Of a stretch of 64,000 bases of DNA, positions 40,707-48,922 are shown one piece after another. The stretch is from the NCBI GenBank assembly GCA_024235855.1, contig JACKLN010000004.1, forward strand, positions 186,001-250,000, given 5' to 3'. Origin of the DNA: Burkholderiaceae bacterium. Its GTDB lineage: Bacteria; Pseudomonadota; Gammaproteobacteria; Burkholderiales; Burkholderiaceae_C. Under the pieces are notes generated by a model. It saw nothing but the letters and a program-made list of their open reading frames with translations. It was not told the DNA's origin and made no database searches. The translations under genes were made by a program, and so were the position numbers. Numbering within the stretch: position 1 is the first letter of the stretch; every line of letters begins with the position of its first letter.

Positions 40707-41538
40707 GCGTCGTGTCGCCGTCGTCGGCGTCACGCCCCAGCAACGCCAGCACCTCACGGATCAATTCGTCGGGCGTGGTGCACACGGCGGCAGCGCCTTG
40801 CTCGCGCAGCGACCTGGCGCGGATGCGCGCGGCCAGGTTGCCGTAGACGACCACCGGCGGCCCGCCGTCGCGCAGCGCCGGCTGCGCCAGGAAATGGTGG
40901 CCCGCCTGGGACGACCGGTCCGACGAGCCGCTGCGCCCGAGGTCGGTGATCACCAGGTCGTACGGGGCAAAGGCCATCTGCGCCAGCGCCTCCTGCGTCG
41001 AGACGACGTTGTCGAACACCAGGCCGTGCGGCCGCAGCTCGGCGCGCTCGTGCTCGTTGTTGGCCGGCTTGTCGTCCACCCACAGCACGCGTGCCGCCTG
41101 CCGCGGCGACACGGCCAGCCGCGGCAGACCGGCCACCAGGGCATCCACGTCCGGCCCCAGCGTGGCGCTGCGCAGCGGCCAGGCATTGGCGCGCGTGAAC
41201 CAGCGCAGCGGCGCCGGGAGATCGCCATCAGCCGGCATGCCCTGCCGATCGACCAGCGCCGGCACCACCGGCAGCCCGTGGAAACGCGCGCGCAGCCATT
41301 CGAAAGCGATGACGTTGGCCGGCTCATGCAAGCGCGCCGTGTCGAAGCGCTCGCCCACCAGCGCCACGACGACATTGGCCTGCGCGATGGACTGCGCGAT
41401 CACCTCGCGGAACGGGGCGCCACCGTCGATGTCGCCGGTGTCCACGAAGGCCTCGTGGCCGGCGGCGCGCAGCGCGTAGCCCAGCAGATGCGCCGGCCAC
41501 AGGGCATCGCGGCGCTGGTACGAGACGAAGACCTTCAT
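40624..41538 (-). CDS. TIR domain-receiver (REC)-like domain fusion protein
   Basis: A 304-aa protein from ATG 41536-41538 with a strong AGGAGG site about 8 bp upstream. Residues 1-140 form a TIR domain: MKVFVSYQRRDALWPAHLLG, FVDTGDIDGGAPFREVIAQS, NVVVALVGERF, then NVIAFEWLRARF with Glu80 in the place of the NADase glutamate of catalytic TIRs. Residues 150-267 are receiver-like: VLWVDDKP (Asp155/156), phosphoacceptor-like Asp199 in DLVITDLGRSG and VVVYGN, but with AAAVCTT where the conserved Lys should stand. A proline-rich tail of about 30 residues ends the protein. It follows the carbamoylase gene by 53 nt and overlaps GDPD by 83 bp antisense. It may be an NAD-cleaving or scaffolding signal protein; the role is inferred. 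Confidence 0.8.
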   Translation of the reverse strand: MKVFVSYQRRDALWPAHLLGYALRAAGHEAFVDTGDIDGGAPFREVIAQSIAQANVVVALVGERFDTARLHEPANVIAFEWLRARFHGLPVVPALVDRQGMPADGDLPAPLRWFTRANAWPLRSATLGPDVDALVAGLPRLAVSPRQAARVLWVDDKPANNEHERAELRPHGLVFDNVVSTQEALAQMAFAPYDLVITDLGRSGSSDRSSQAGHHFLAQPALRDGGPPVVVYGNLAARIRARSLREQGAAAVCTTPDELIREVLALLGRDADDGDTTLRAPPASPPAAPSPAAPSRRARGPAGR

Positions 41539-41591
41539 GCAGCACCCCTCCTGACGGCCGATCATGCCGCGCGGGTCGGTCGGCGCACAAC

Positions 41592-42527
41592 TCAGGGCGG
41601 CGGCACGGCCCCCTTGCGCTCGACGATCAGCCTGTAGGCCTGCGGCTCGCGGTGCTTCGCGAAGTTGAAGGTCGTGGTCTTGTAGGACAGCGTCAGGTCC
41701 AGGTCGCAGCGCGCGATGGCCAGTTCGTCGCCCACGGTGCTGCACGCGGCGACGATCTCGCCCGACGGCGCGACGATGACCGAATTGCCGATCTGCATCA
41801 CGCCCTCCTCGTGGCCCGCCTTGGCCACGCCGACGACCCAGGTGCCGTTCTGGTAGGCGCCGGCCTGCATCACCAGTTCGTTGTGGAAGTGCGAGAGTGC
41901 GTCGTGCTCCGGCGCCGGCGGGTTGTGAACCGGCGTGTTGTAGCCGATGAGCACCATCTCCACGCCCTGCAGCCCCATCACCCGGTAGGTCTCGGGCCAG
42001 CGGCGGTCGTTGCAGATGGCCATGCCCATCACGCCGCCGAAGGCACGGAAGACGTTGAAGCCCAGGTTGCCGGTCTCGAAGTAGCGCTTCTCCAGGTGCT
42101 GGAAGGCGCGCCAGGGCTCGTGCTCGGCATGGCCCGGCAGGTGGATCTTGCGGTACTTGCCGACCACGGCGCCGGCCTTGTCGACGGTGATCGCCGTGTT
42201 GAAGCGGCGCATGCGGCCGCCCTCTTCCACGAGTTCGGCGTAGCCGAGGGTGAAGCCGATGCCGAGCTGCCGCGCGGCGTCGAACAGCGGCTGCGTCTCG
42301 GGGCCCGGCATCTCGCGCTCGTAGAACGCGTCGAGCTCGGCCGGGTCCTCCAGGTACCAGCGCGGAAAGAAGGTGGTCAGCGCCAGCTCGGGAAAGACGG
42401 CGAGGTCGCAGCCGTGGCCCTTGGCCTGCTGCAGCAGCGCGACCAAACGCTGCACGACCTGGGCGCGTGTCTCGCTGCGCGCGATGGGGCCGAGCTGGGC
42501 GGCGCCGACGGTGACGATGCGGGTCAT
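41592..42527 (-). CDS. N-carbamoyl-D-amino acid hydrolase-like carbon-nitrogen hydrolase
   Basis: A 311-aa nitrilase-superfamily protein with the triad Glu47 (VFPELAL), Lys127 (GKYRKIHLPG) and Cys172 (MAICNDRRWPE). These are the residue numbers known for D-carbamoylases of hydantoin-using bacteria, which run 304-312 aa. Blocks FHNELVMQAGAYQNGTWVVG and MQIGNSVIVAPSGEIV support the family. It hydrolyses a carbamoyl group to ammonia and CO2. The stop-start overlap with the M20 hydrolase (ATGA, 42524-42527) and the adjacent ammonia-lyase make it part of a ureido-compound catabolic operon. No hydantoinase gene is present, so the imported substrate is probably already open-chain. Confidence 0.88.
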   Translation of the reverse strand: MTRIVTVGAAQLGPIARSETRAQVVQRLVALLQQAKGHGCDLAVFPELALTTFFPRWYLEDPAELDAFYEREMPGPETQPLFDAARQLGIGFTLGYAELVEEGGRMRRFNTAITVDKAGAVVGKYRKIHLPGHAEHEPWRAFQHLEKRYFETGNLGFNVFRAFGGVMGMAICNDRRWPETYRVMGLQGVEMVLIGYNTPVHNPPAPEHDALSHFHNELVMQAGAYQNGTWVVGVAKAGHEEGVMQIGNSVIVAPSGEIVAACSTVGDELAIARCDLDLTLSYKTTTFNFAKHREPQAYRLIVERKGAVPPP

Positions 42528-43768
42528 GGAGTGGTGTCCTGGGCCAGGTCCAGCAGCGTGTGCAGCAGCACGTCGGCGCCGGCGGCAAGGTCGGCGGGCG
42601 CGGTGTGCTCCGCCGGGTTGTGGCTGATGCCCTTCACGCTGGGCACGAAGATCATCGCGGTGGGGCACTGGCGCGCCAGCATCTGCGCGTCGTGGCCGGC
42701 GCCCGAGGTCATGCGTTTCGGTGTGTGGCCCAGCCGCGCGGCCACGGCCTCGATGCGCCGCACGATGCCCTCGTCGAACAGCACCGGCTCGAAGCGGGCC
42801 AGCGGCCTGGTCTCGATGCGCACGCCCTCGGCCTCGGCCAGTTCGCGCAGGAAGCCTGCAAGGCGCGCCTCGGCCTGCTGCAGCACGGTCTCGTCGGTGT
42901 GGCGCAGGTCGACGGTGAGCGTCGCACGCGCCGCGATCACGTTGATCAGGTTGGGATGCAGCTCGATGCGGCCGACGGTGCCGACCATCGCGCCGCCGAT
43001 CTCGCGCGTCAGTCCGCGCACGAAGTGCGCCACCTCGGCCGCCGCATAGCCGGCATCGTGGCGCAGCCGCATCGGCGTGGTGCCGGCGTGGTTGGACTGG
43101 CCGGTGATCGTCAGCTGCTGCCAGGAGATGCCCTGCAGGTCCTGTACGGCGCCGATGGTGCTGCCCTCGGCATCCAGCACCGGGCCCTGCTCGATGTGCA
43201 GTTCGACGAAGGCCCGCGGGCGGATGGTGCCGGGCGCCAGGTCGCCGGCGTAGCCGATGCGCGCCAGCTCGTCGCCCAGGCGCGCGCCGTCGATGGCGCG
43301 GAGGTCCAGCGCCTCGGCCAGCGGCATGCCGCCGGCGTGCACCAGCGAACCCAGCATGTCGGGCGCGAAACGCGCGCCTTCCTCGTCGGTGAAGACCGCC
43401 ACGCACAGCGGGTGTTCTGTGACGATGCCGGCGTTGTTCAATACCTGCACCACCTCCAGCCCCGCCAGCACGCCGTAGTTGCCGTCGTAGCGGCCGCCGG
43501 TGCGCACGGTGTCGATGTGCGAGCCGGTCATCACCGGCGGGCCGCTGCGCCGGCCGGCGCGCGTGCCGAAGACGTTGCCGATGGCGTCCACCTGCACCGT
43601 CAGGCCGAGTTCGCGCATCCAGCCGACGACGAGGTCGCGCCCGCGGCGGTCGTCGTCGGTCAGCGCCAGCCGGCAGCAGCCGCCGCCGTCGATGGCGCCG
43701 ATGGCGGCCAGTGCGTCCAGCCGGTCGATCAGGCGCGGGCCGTCGATGCGCAGGTCGGCCGTGTTCAC
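42524..43768 (-). CDS. M20-family Zn-dependent hydrolase: N-carbamoyl-L-amino acid / allantoate amidohydrolase type
   Basis: The 414-aa protein has the binuclear Zn motifs MTGSHIDTVRTGGRYDGNYG (His84, Asp95) and AVFTDEEGARFAPDM, with the dimerisation domain between and MTSGAGHDAQMLARQCP at the C-terminus holding another ligand. Members remove a carbamoyl or ureido group from N-carbamoyl-L-amino acids, ureidoglycine or allantoate. It overlaps both neighbours by 4 bp (ATGA), so it is translated with diaminopropionate ammonia-lyase and the D-type carbamoylase. Two different decarbamoylases in one operon point to a substrate with two ureido groups or to two enantiomers; inference. Confidence 0.9.
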   Translation of the reverse strand: MNTADLRIDGPRLIDRLDALAAIGAIDGGGCCRLALTDDDRRGRDLVVGWMRELGLTVQVDAIGNVFGTRAGRRSGPPVMTGSHIDTVRTGGRYDGNYGVLAGLEVVQVLNNAGIVTEHPLCVAVFTDEEGARFAPDMLGSLVHAGGMPLAEALDLRAIDGARLGDELARIGYAGDLAPGTIRPRAFVELHIEQGPVLDAEGSTIGAVQDLQGISWQQLTITGQSNHAGTTPMRLRHDAGYAAAEVAHFVRGLTREIGGAMVGTVGRIELHPNLINVIAARATLTVDLRHTDETVLQQAEARLAGFLRELAEAEGVRIETRPLARFEPVLFDEGIVRRIEAVAARLGHTPKRMTSGAGHDAQMLARQCPTAMIFVPSVKGISHNPAEHTAPADLAAGADVLLHTLLDLAQDTTP

Positions 43769-45003
43769 CCGCGCACCTCGTCTGCCGTGCGGCCGGTGAT
43801 CTGGCGGTAGATCTCGGGATCGGTGTCGCCCTCGCTGCCCAGCAGCAGCACGCGCGACGATGCGTCCAGCCCCAGCAGCGCGCGCAGTGCCGGGTCGGCC
43901 TGCGCCGCCAGCAGCGCGCCGAGGCCGGTGGCACCGGTCTCCCCGGACACCAGCGCCGGGTCGCCACCGGTGGGCGACGCGAAGGCCCGCACGCCGTCGA
44001 GCGCAAAGCGGTCGTCGATGGCGACGAAGGCGTCGGCCGCGCTGGCCACGATCTCCCAGGCCGCCGGCGAGACCTCGCCGCAGGCCAGGCCGGCCATCAC
44101 CGTGTCCAGGTCGCCGGTGACGGCCACCGGGTGGCCGGCCAGTGCGCTCTGCAGATGGCAGTCGGCCTGCGTGGGCTCGACGATGATCAGCTTCGGCCGC
44201 CGCGGCCCCCAGGCCAGCCAGAACACCGCCGCCACCGACGACGCGAAGGCGCCGACGCCGGCCTGCACCAGCACGTGCGTCGGCGGCTCGCCGTGCAGCT
44301 GCGCGACCACCTCGCGCGACATCACGCCGTAGCCGTGCATCACGTCGATGGGGATGTCGCGGTAGCCCTCGTAGGTCGTATCGCTGACCACCGTCCAGCC
44401 ATGCGCCTTGGCCTGCGCGTCGGCGTGGCGCACCGAGTCGTCGTAGTTGCCGCTCACGCGCACGACCTCGGCGCCGTAGCGTGCGATCGCCGCGCGCCGG
44501 CCCTCGCTGACGGTGGCGTGGATGTAGATGACGCAGCGGCAGCCGAACAGCTGCGCGCCCCAGGCCACCGAGCGTCCGTGGTTGCCGTCGGTGGCGCAGG
44601 TGACGGTGAACCCCTGCACGAGGTTGCGCCAGCGGCCCGACAGCAGTTCATCGGCCTCCGGCAACGGACCACCGGTCTCGCGGGCCACCGCCTGCGCCAG
44701 CAGGCGGTAGACGGCATACGCCCCGCCCAGCGCCTTGAAGCTCTTCAGCCCGAAGCGCGTGCCTTCGTCCTTGTAGTGCAGCGCCGCCAGTTGCAGCCGC
44801 GCGGCCAGCGCCGGCAGCGCCACCAGCGGCGTCGGCGCGTAACCGGGCCAACGCGTGATCGCGGCCTGCGCGGCATCGAACCCGGCGGCGTTCAGCACCG
44901 CCGGGCGGGCACCCGGCGGTGCGTCGTAGGCCTCGTCGGCCGGCGCGGCCACCGGGTTGCGGCAGCCGCGCCAGCCGTCGCCGTGTTGCAGCACGGCACT
45001 CAT
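43765..45003 (-). CDS. dpaL: Diaminopropionate ammonia-lyase
   Basis: A 412-aa fold-type II PLP enzyme. The family block LHYKDEGTRFGLKSFKALGG places the PLP lysine at Lys90, followed by VTCATDGNHGRSVAWGAQLF, VSDTTYEGYRDIPIDVMHGY, and SGETGATGLGALLAAQAD (phosphate/PLP loop). E. coli YgeX is the reference enzyme (about 398 aa): it converts 2,3-diaminopropionate to pyruvate and two ammonia. It is 10 bp after the dctP gene and overlaps the M20 hydrolase by 4 bp. In this operon it would catalyse the last step after decarbamoylation. Confidence 0.92.
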   Translation of the reverse strand: MSAVLQHGDGWRGCRNPVAAPADEAYDAPPGARPAVLNAAGFDAAQAAITRWPGYAPTPLVALPALAARLQLAALHYKDEGTRFGLKSFKALGGAYAVYRLLAQAVARETGGPLPEADELLSGRWRNLVQGFTVTCATDGNHGRSVAWGAQLFGCRCVIYIHATVSEGRRAAIARYGAEVVRVSGNYDDSVRHADAQAKAHGWTVVSDTTYEGYRDIPIDVMHGYGVMSREVVAQLHGEPPTHVLVQAGVGAFASSVAAVFWLAWGPRRPKLIIVEPTQADCHLQSALAGHPVAVTGDLDTVMAGLACGEVSPAAWEIVASAADAFVAIDDRFALDGVRAFASPTGGDPALVSGETGATGLGALLAAQADPALRALLGLDASSRVLLLGSEGDTDPEIYRQITGRTADEVRG

Positions 45004-45013
45004 CGGCTCTGGC

Positions 45014-46048
45014 TCACTTCTGGGCCTTCTCGATCTCGGCCAGCATCGCGCCGAGCATGTCCTTGCCCTCGGCGCCGAGGTTGTCCTCGATCAGCTTGCG
45101 CACCGCGGGCTGCGATGCGGCGGCGAACTTCTTCAGCTCGGCCGGCGGCAGCGCGTTGATGCTCATCTTCTTGCCCAGCTTCGGCAGGCCCTTTTCGGTG
45201 GAGGCCTCGATGATGCGCGAGATGCCGCGGCCGGCGGCCGTGGCCACCTCGGCGGCGTTGTCGACGACCAGCTTCTCCGCCGGCGTCAGGCCGTCGTAGA
45301 ACTTCTTGTTGACGAACCAGAAGTACGGCGTGATCACGTGGTTGGTGACCGTCAGGTACTTCTGCACCTCGTCGAACTTGGCGAAGGCGATGATGGGGAT
45401 CGGGTTCATCTGGCCGTCGGCCACGCCGGTCTGCAGCGCGGTGTAGACCTCGGCCCACGGCAACGGCGTGGGCTGGCCGCCGAGCGACTTGATGATGGTC
45501 TCGTGCGTGGGCAGCGTCATCGTGCGGATGCGCAGGCCGGCCATGTCCTCCACCGTCTTGATCGGTCGCTTGGAGTTGCTGATGACGAAGTAGCCACCGC
45601 TGTCCAGCAGGCCCAGTGTCTTCAGGCCGGTCTTGGCCTCGATGTCGGCCGCCATCTTCTTCCCGAAGGCGCTGTCCAGCGTCATCACGCGGTCGACGGT
45701 GGCGATGTTCGGGAACGCGAACGGCAGGTCGAACACGCCCACCAGCTTGTAGTGCTGGGCCACGCCGCCGGCCGACGAGATGGTGGACTCGACGATGCCG
45801 TCGCGCACCTGCTGGATGACCTCGTTGTCCTTGCCGAGCTGGCCGTTGGCGAAGATCTGCACCTTGACGCTGCCGTTGGTGCCGGTCTCGACCAGGTTCT
45901 TGAACACCGCGGCCATCGCACCGCTGTGGCTGTCGAACGGGCTGTCGGGGTTCAGGTGCGCCAGGCGCATCGTCTTCTGTGCCAGCGCCGGGCCGGCAAC
46001 CAGCAGCAGGGCCGCAGCGGCGGCGGCGATCTTGGTGGTGAGTTTCAT
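45014..46048 (-). CDS. dctP: TRAP transporter substrate-binding protein, DctP family
   Basis: The 344-aa protein starts MKLTTKIAAAAAALLLVAGPALAQ, a signal peptide. The mature DctP fold includes KTMRLAHLNPDSPFDSHSG, VQIFANGQLGKDNEVIQQVR, GYFVISNSKRPIKTVEDMAG with the conserved Arg (AGLRIRTMTLPTHETI) and the strand NHVITPYFWFVNKKFYDGL. It binds a carboxylate ligand, held by that arginine. It is preceded by dctM (48 bp) and followed by dpaL (10 bp), which links the ligand to diaminopropionate metabolism. Confidence 0.93.
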   Translation of the reverse strand: MKLTTKIAAAAAALLLVAGPALAQKTMRLAHLNPDSPFDSHSGAMAAVFKNLVETGTNGSVKVQIFANGQLGKDNEVIQQVRDGIVESTISSAGGVAQHYKLVGVFDLPFAFPNIATVDRVMTLDSAFGKKMAADIEAKTGLKTLGLLDSGGYFVISNSKRPIKTVEDMAGLRIRTMTLPTHETIIKSLGGQPTPLPWAEVYTALQTGVADGQMNPIPIIAFAKFDEVQKYLTVTNHVITPYFWFVNKKFYDGLTPAEKLVVDNAAEVATAAGRGISRIIEASTEKGLPKLGKKMSINALPPAELKKFAAASQPAVRKLIEDNLGAEGKDMLGAMLAEIEKAQK

Positions 46049-46096
46049 CGGGGGCTCTCCAGGGTCGGGACGGGGGAAGGAACGAAGGAAGCGAAC

Positions 46097-47386
46097 TCAG
46101 TTCAGCAGGCCGAGCCAGCGCGGCACGGCCAGGGTCAGGTCGGGCCAGTACGCCACCGCCAGCAGCACGGCGGTCTCGGCGATCAGGAAGGGCCACAGCG
46201 ACTGCGCGATGCGCTCGATGCGCTCGCCGGTCACGGAGGCGAGCACGAACAGGCAGGCGCCCACCGGTGGTGTCATCAGCGAGATGTTCAGCGCCAGCAC
46301 GATCATGATCCCGGCGTGCACCGGGTCCATGCCGATCGACGCCGCCAGCGGCGCCAGCACCGGCGCCAGGATGATCAGCATCGCGTTGATGTCCATGAAC
46401 ATGCCGATGAACAGCAGCAGCGCGAGGATCAGCGCGACGATGACCGCCGGGTTGTCGGACACCGCCAGGAAGGCCGCGGCAATGGCCTGCGGGATCTGGT
46501 TGAAGGTCATCCACCAGCCCAGGATGGAAGCCGACGCGATGATCAGGAACACGATGCCGGTGATGCGCGCGGTGCGCACCAGCATCTCCTCCAGGTCCTT
46601 CCAGCTCAGCCGGCGGTAGACGAAGGCGCCCATCACCAGCGCGTAGAAGACGGCGATCGATGCCGCCTCGGTGGGCGTGGTCACGCCGCCGAGGATGGCG
46701 CCGAGGATCATCACCGGCATCACCAGCGCGGCGAACCCGTCCTTGAACGCGACGACGATCTTGCGCAGGCTGGGCCGGCCGGACGCCGGCGGCAGCCCCA
46801 GGCGGTTGGCCATGGCGCGGATCACGGCCATGCACACCACGCAGATCAGCAGCCCCGGCAGGATGCCGGCAGCGAACAGCCCGGCGATCGACACGCCCAT
46901 CAGCGAGCCGTAGATGATCATCAGGTTCGACGGCGGGATCGTCGGCCCGATGATCGAGCCGGCGGCCGTGACGGCGCAGGCGAAGGGCCGCGTGTAGCCG
47001 CTCTTGACCATCGCCGGCACCATGGTGTTGCCGAAGGCGGCGGCGTCGGCCGTGGCCGCGCCCGACAGGCCGGCGAACAGCACCGAGGCCACCATGTTGG
47101 AGTGCGCCATGCCGCCGCGCAGGTAGCCCACCAGCGCGTCGGCCAACTGGATCAGACGGTCGGTGATGCCCGAGCGGTTCATGATCTCGCCGGCCAGGAT
47201 GAAGAACGGCATCGCGAGGAAGGTGAACAGGTCCAGCCCGGCGAAGAAGCGCTCGGCGGCCATCGGGAAGAAGCGGCCGGAGGGGTCGATGGTCCACATG
47301 CCCACCACGCCGGCGATGCCCAGCACGTAGCCCACCGGCATGCCCAGCACCAGCAGCACGAAGAAGGTCAGCGCCACCCAGGTCAT
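46097..47386 (-). CDS. dctM: TRAP transporter large permease
   Basis: The start MTWVALTFFVLLVLGMPVGY (ATG 47384-47386) gives 429 aa, the usual DctM length with about 12 segments. Motifs include FLAMPFFILAGEIMNRSGIT, ASVLFAGLSGAATADAAAFG, AAGSIIGPTIPPSNLMIIYG and ALNISLMTPPVGACLFVLAS. It couples cation influx to uptake of the DctP ligand. Its start overlaps the dctQ stop by 4 bp (ATGA). Confidence 0.96.
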   Translation of the reverse strand: MTWVALTFFVLLVLGMPVGYVLGIAGVVGMWTIDPSGRFFPMAAERFFAGLDLFTFLAMPFFILAGEIMNRSGITDRLIQLADALVGYLRGGMAHSNMVASVLFAGLSGAATADAAAFGNTMVPAMVKSGYTRPFACAVTAAGSIIGPTIPPSNLMIIYGSLMGVSIAGLFAAGILPGLLICVVCMAVIRAMANRLGLPPASGRPSLRKIVVAFKDGFAALVMPVMILGAILGGVTTPTEAASIAVFYALVMGAFVYRRLSWKDLEEMLVRTARITGIVFLIIASASILGWWMTFNQIPQAIAAAFLAVSDNPAVIVALILALLLFIGMFMDINAMLIILAPVLAPLAASIGMDPVHAGIMIVLALNISLMTPPVGACLFVLASVTGERIERIAQSLWPFLIAETAVLLAVAYWPDLTLAVPRWLGLLN

Positions 47387-47916
47387 GGGCAGATCCTCCG
47401 CGCCGGCATCGCGCCCAGCCGGGCCTGGTCGCGCAGCGCCACCAGCAGCAGCTGCACGGCGGCCAGCGTGGCGCCCACCGGCACCGCAGCGAAGGGCACC
47501 GCCTTGCTCAGGCCATCGATCATCGTGAAGGTCTTGCCGCCACGCTCCACCAGGCCCAGGCCGTAGAGGGCCAGGAAGGCGAAGAAGGCGAAGGCCAGCG
47601 TGTCCAGCGCCGCCAGCAGCCCCCGGCACAGCCCAGGCGGGAGGCGCTCGAAGAGCACCTGCACGCCGATGTGCTCGCGCCGCGGAATCCCGCTGGAGAC
47701 GGCCAGCAGCGCGACCCAGATCATCAGGTAGCGCGCCGCCTCTTCCATGAACGTGAGGTCCAGCGGCAGCGCGTAGCGCACCAGCACGCCCAGCCACACG
47801 TCCAGCACGAGCAGCGCCAGCAGCACGGCGGCGACACGATCGGTCACCGCCGCCAGCCCGCGGCTCCACGTATCGGCGCGCGCGGCCAGCCCGGTGTCCT
47901 CGAATGTCGACGTCAT
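47383..47916 (-). CDS. dctQ: TRAP transporter small permease
   Basis: The start MTSTFEDTGLAARADTW (ATG 47914-47916) gives 177 aa with four membrane segments (VAAVLLALLVLDVWLGVLVR, FMEEAARYLMIWVALLAV, LLAALDTLAFAFFAFLALYG, FAAVPVGATLAAVQLLLVAL). The EEAARYLMIWVALLA signature is typical of DctQ. An upstream in-frame ATG at 47977-47979 would add 21 residues lying inside the regulatory region and is rejected. First gene of the operon, opposite the rpiR-type gene. Confidence 0.92.
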   Translation of the reverse strand: MTSTFEDTGLAARADTWSRGLAAVTDRVAAVLLALLVLDVWLGVLVRYALPLDLTFMEEAARYLMIWVALLAVSSGIPRREHIGVQVLFERLPPGLCRGLLAALDTLAFAFFAFLALYGLGLVERGGKTFTMIDGLSKAVPFAAVPVGATLAAVQLLLVALRDQARLGAMPARRICP

Positions 47917-47993
47917 GCGCTCATCCGCCCCAGCAAGGTGCCGATTCGCCAGCCTGGCGCACCGGAAGTTCGCATGCACCAGTTTGAGTCATT

Positions 47994-48030
47994 GGTTTCA
48001 TGTGGCTATTGGGTGAAACGCGGGTTTCAC
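47994..48030. promoter_or_regulatory. Candidate RpiR operator in the divergent region
   Basis: Inside 47917-48046 there is a perfect inverted repeat GTGAAAC-GCGG-GTTTCAC (48013-48030) and a third half-site GGTTTCA at 47994-48000. GTTTCA and TGAAAC are therefore repeated three times in about 37 bp, between a DctQ-start and an RpiR-start. The layout suits co-operative binding of RpiR dimers and autoregulation; inferred. Confidence 0.6.
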
Positions 48031-48046
48031 ATACAGTCGCCCGACG

Positions 48047-48922
48047 ATGAGCAAGACGCGTACCCGCCGGCCTCCTGCCCCTGTCACGTTGGAAGGCCGC
48101 CTGCGCGCCCGCTACGACACCCTGCCCGGCAGCGAACGGGGGCTGGCCGACCTGCTGCTGAACCACCCGGGGCGCCTGGCCACGCATGCCGCCACCGAAC
48201 TGGCGGCGGAGGCCGGCGCCTCCAAGGCGGCGGTCACGCGGCTGATCCGGCGGCTGGGCTACGCCAGCTTTGCCGAGGCTCGCGCGGAAGCGCGCGATGC
48301 CCAGCAGTGGGGTTCGCCCGTGTACCTGGAGACCGATGCCCCCGCCGACGCGACACGCGACACGGCGATTTCCCGCCAGCTCGCGGCCGACCAGCAGATC
48401 CTGGCGCGAACGCTGGCCGCACTGCCGGCCACCGATCTGACCGCGAGCGTGCACGCACTGGCCACCGCGCGGCGCGTCGTCGTCATCGGCTTCCGCAACA
48501 GCGCCTGGCTGGCGATGTATGCCCACTCCCAGCTGGGTCTGCTGCGGGCGGGCGTGGACCTGGCACCGCTGCCCGCGGAAACGCTGGCCGAGGCCATGGT
48601 GGGCCTGGGCCCGGCGGATCTGGTGCTGGCCCTGGGTTTTCGCCGCCGCGTGCCCGCCTTCGCCGCTGCGTTGCTGGCGGCGCGCGAGGCCGGCGCCCGC
48701 ATCGTGCTGGTCACCGACCCGTCGGGCGCGGCCGACCTGCGCAGCGCCGACTGGACGCTGACCTGCCACTGCCGCGGCCCGGCGATGTTCGACAGCTACG
48801 TCGCAGCCGTCAGCGTGCTCAACCTGCTGGCGTCACAGCTGGCCGACGCGTTGGGGGACGCCGGCCGACAGCGGCTGCAGGGCGTCGAGCAATGGCACCG
48901 ACGGCTGGACGACCTGGCCTGA
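48047..48922 (+). CDS. RpiR/MurR-family transcriptional regulator
   Basis: The 291-aa protein has an N-terminal HTH (THAATELAAEAGASKAAVTR, LIRRLGYASFAEARAEA) and a C-terminal SIS domain from about residue 125 (RVVVIGFRNSAWLAMYAHSQ, ADLVLALGFRRRVPAFAAAL, RIVLVTDPSGAADLRSADW). SIS domains bind phosphosugars or other small molecules. It is divergent from the TRAP-dpaL-carbamoylase operon and probably represses it until a pathway intermediate binds. It is likely to bind the GTTTCA/TGAAAC repeats upstream. Confidence 0.9.
   Translation: MSKTRTRRPPAPVTLEGRLRARYDTLPGSERGLADLLLNHPGRLATHAATELAAEAGASKAAVTRLIRRLGYASFAEARAEARDAQQWGSPVYLETDAPADATRDTAISRQLAADQQILARTLAALPATDLTASVHALATARRVVVIGFRNSAWLAMYAHSQLGLLRAGVDLAPLPAETLAEAMVGLGPADLVLALGFRRRVPAFAAALLAAREAGARIVLVTDPSGAADLRSADWTLTCHCRGPAMFDSYVAAVSVLNLLASQLADALGDAGRQRLQGVEQWHRRLDDLA

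Noticed and set aside
44957..47566. Plus-strand ORF of 869 aa over the TRAP genes
   Set aside because: Antisense to dctP/dctM with His/Arg/Gln-rich low-complexity content and no recognisable motif.
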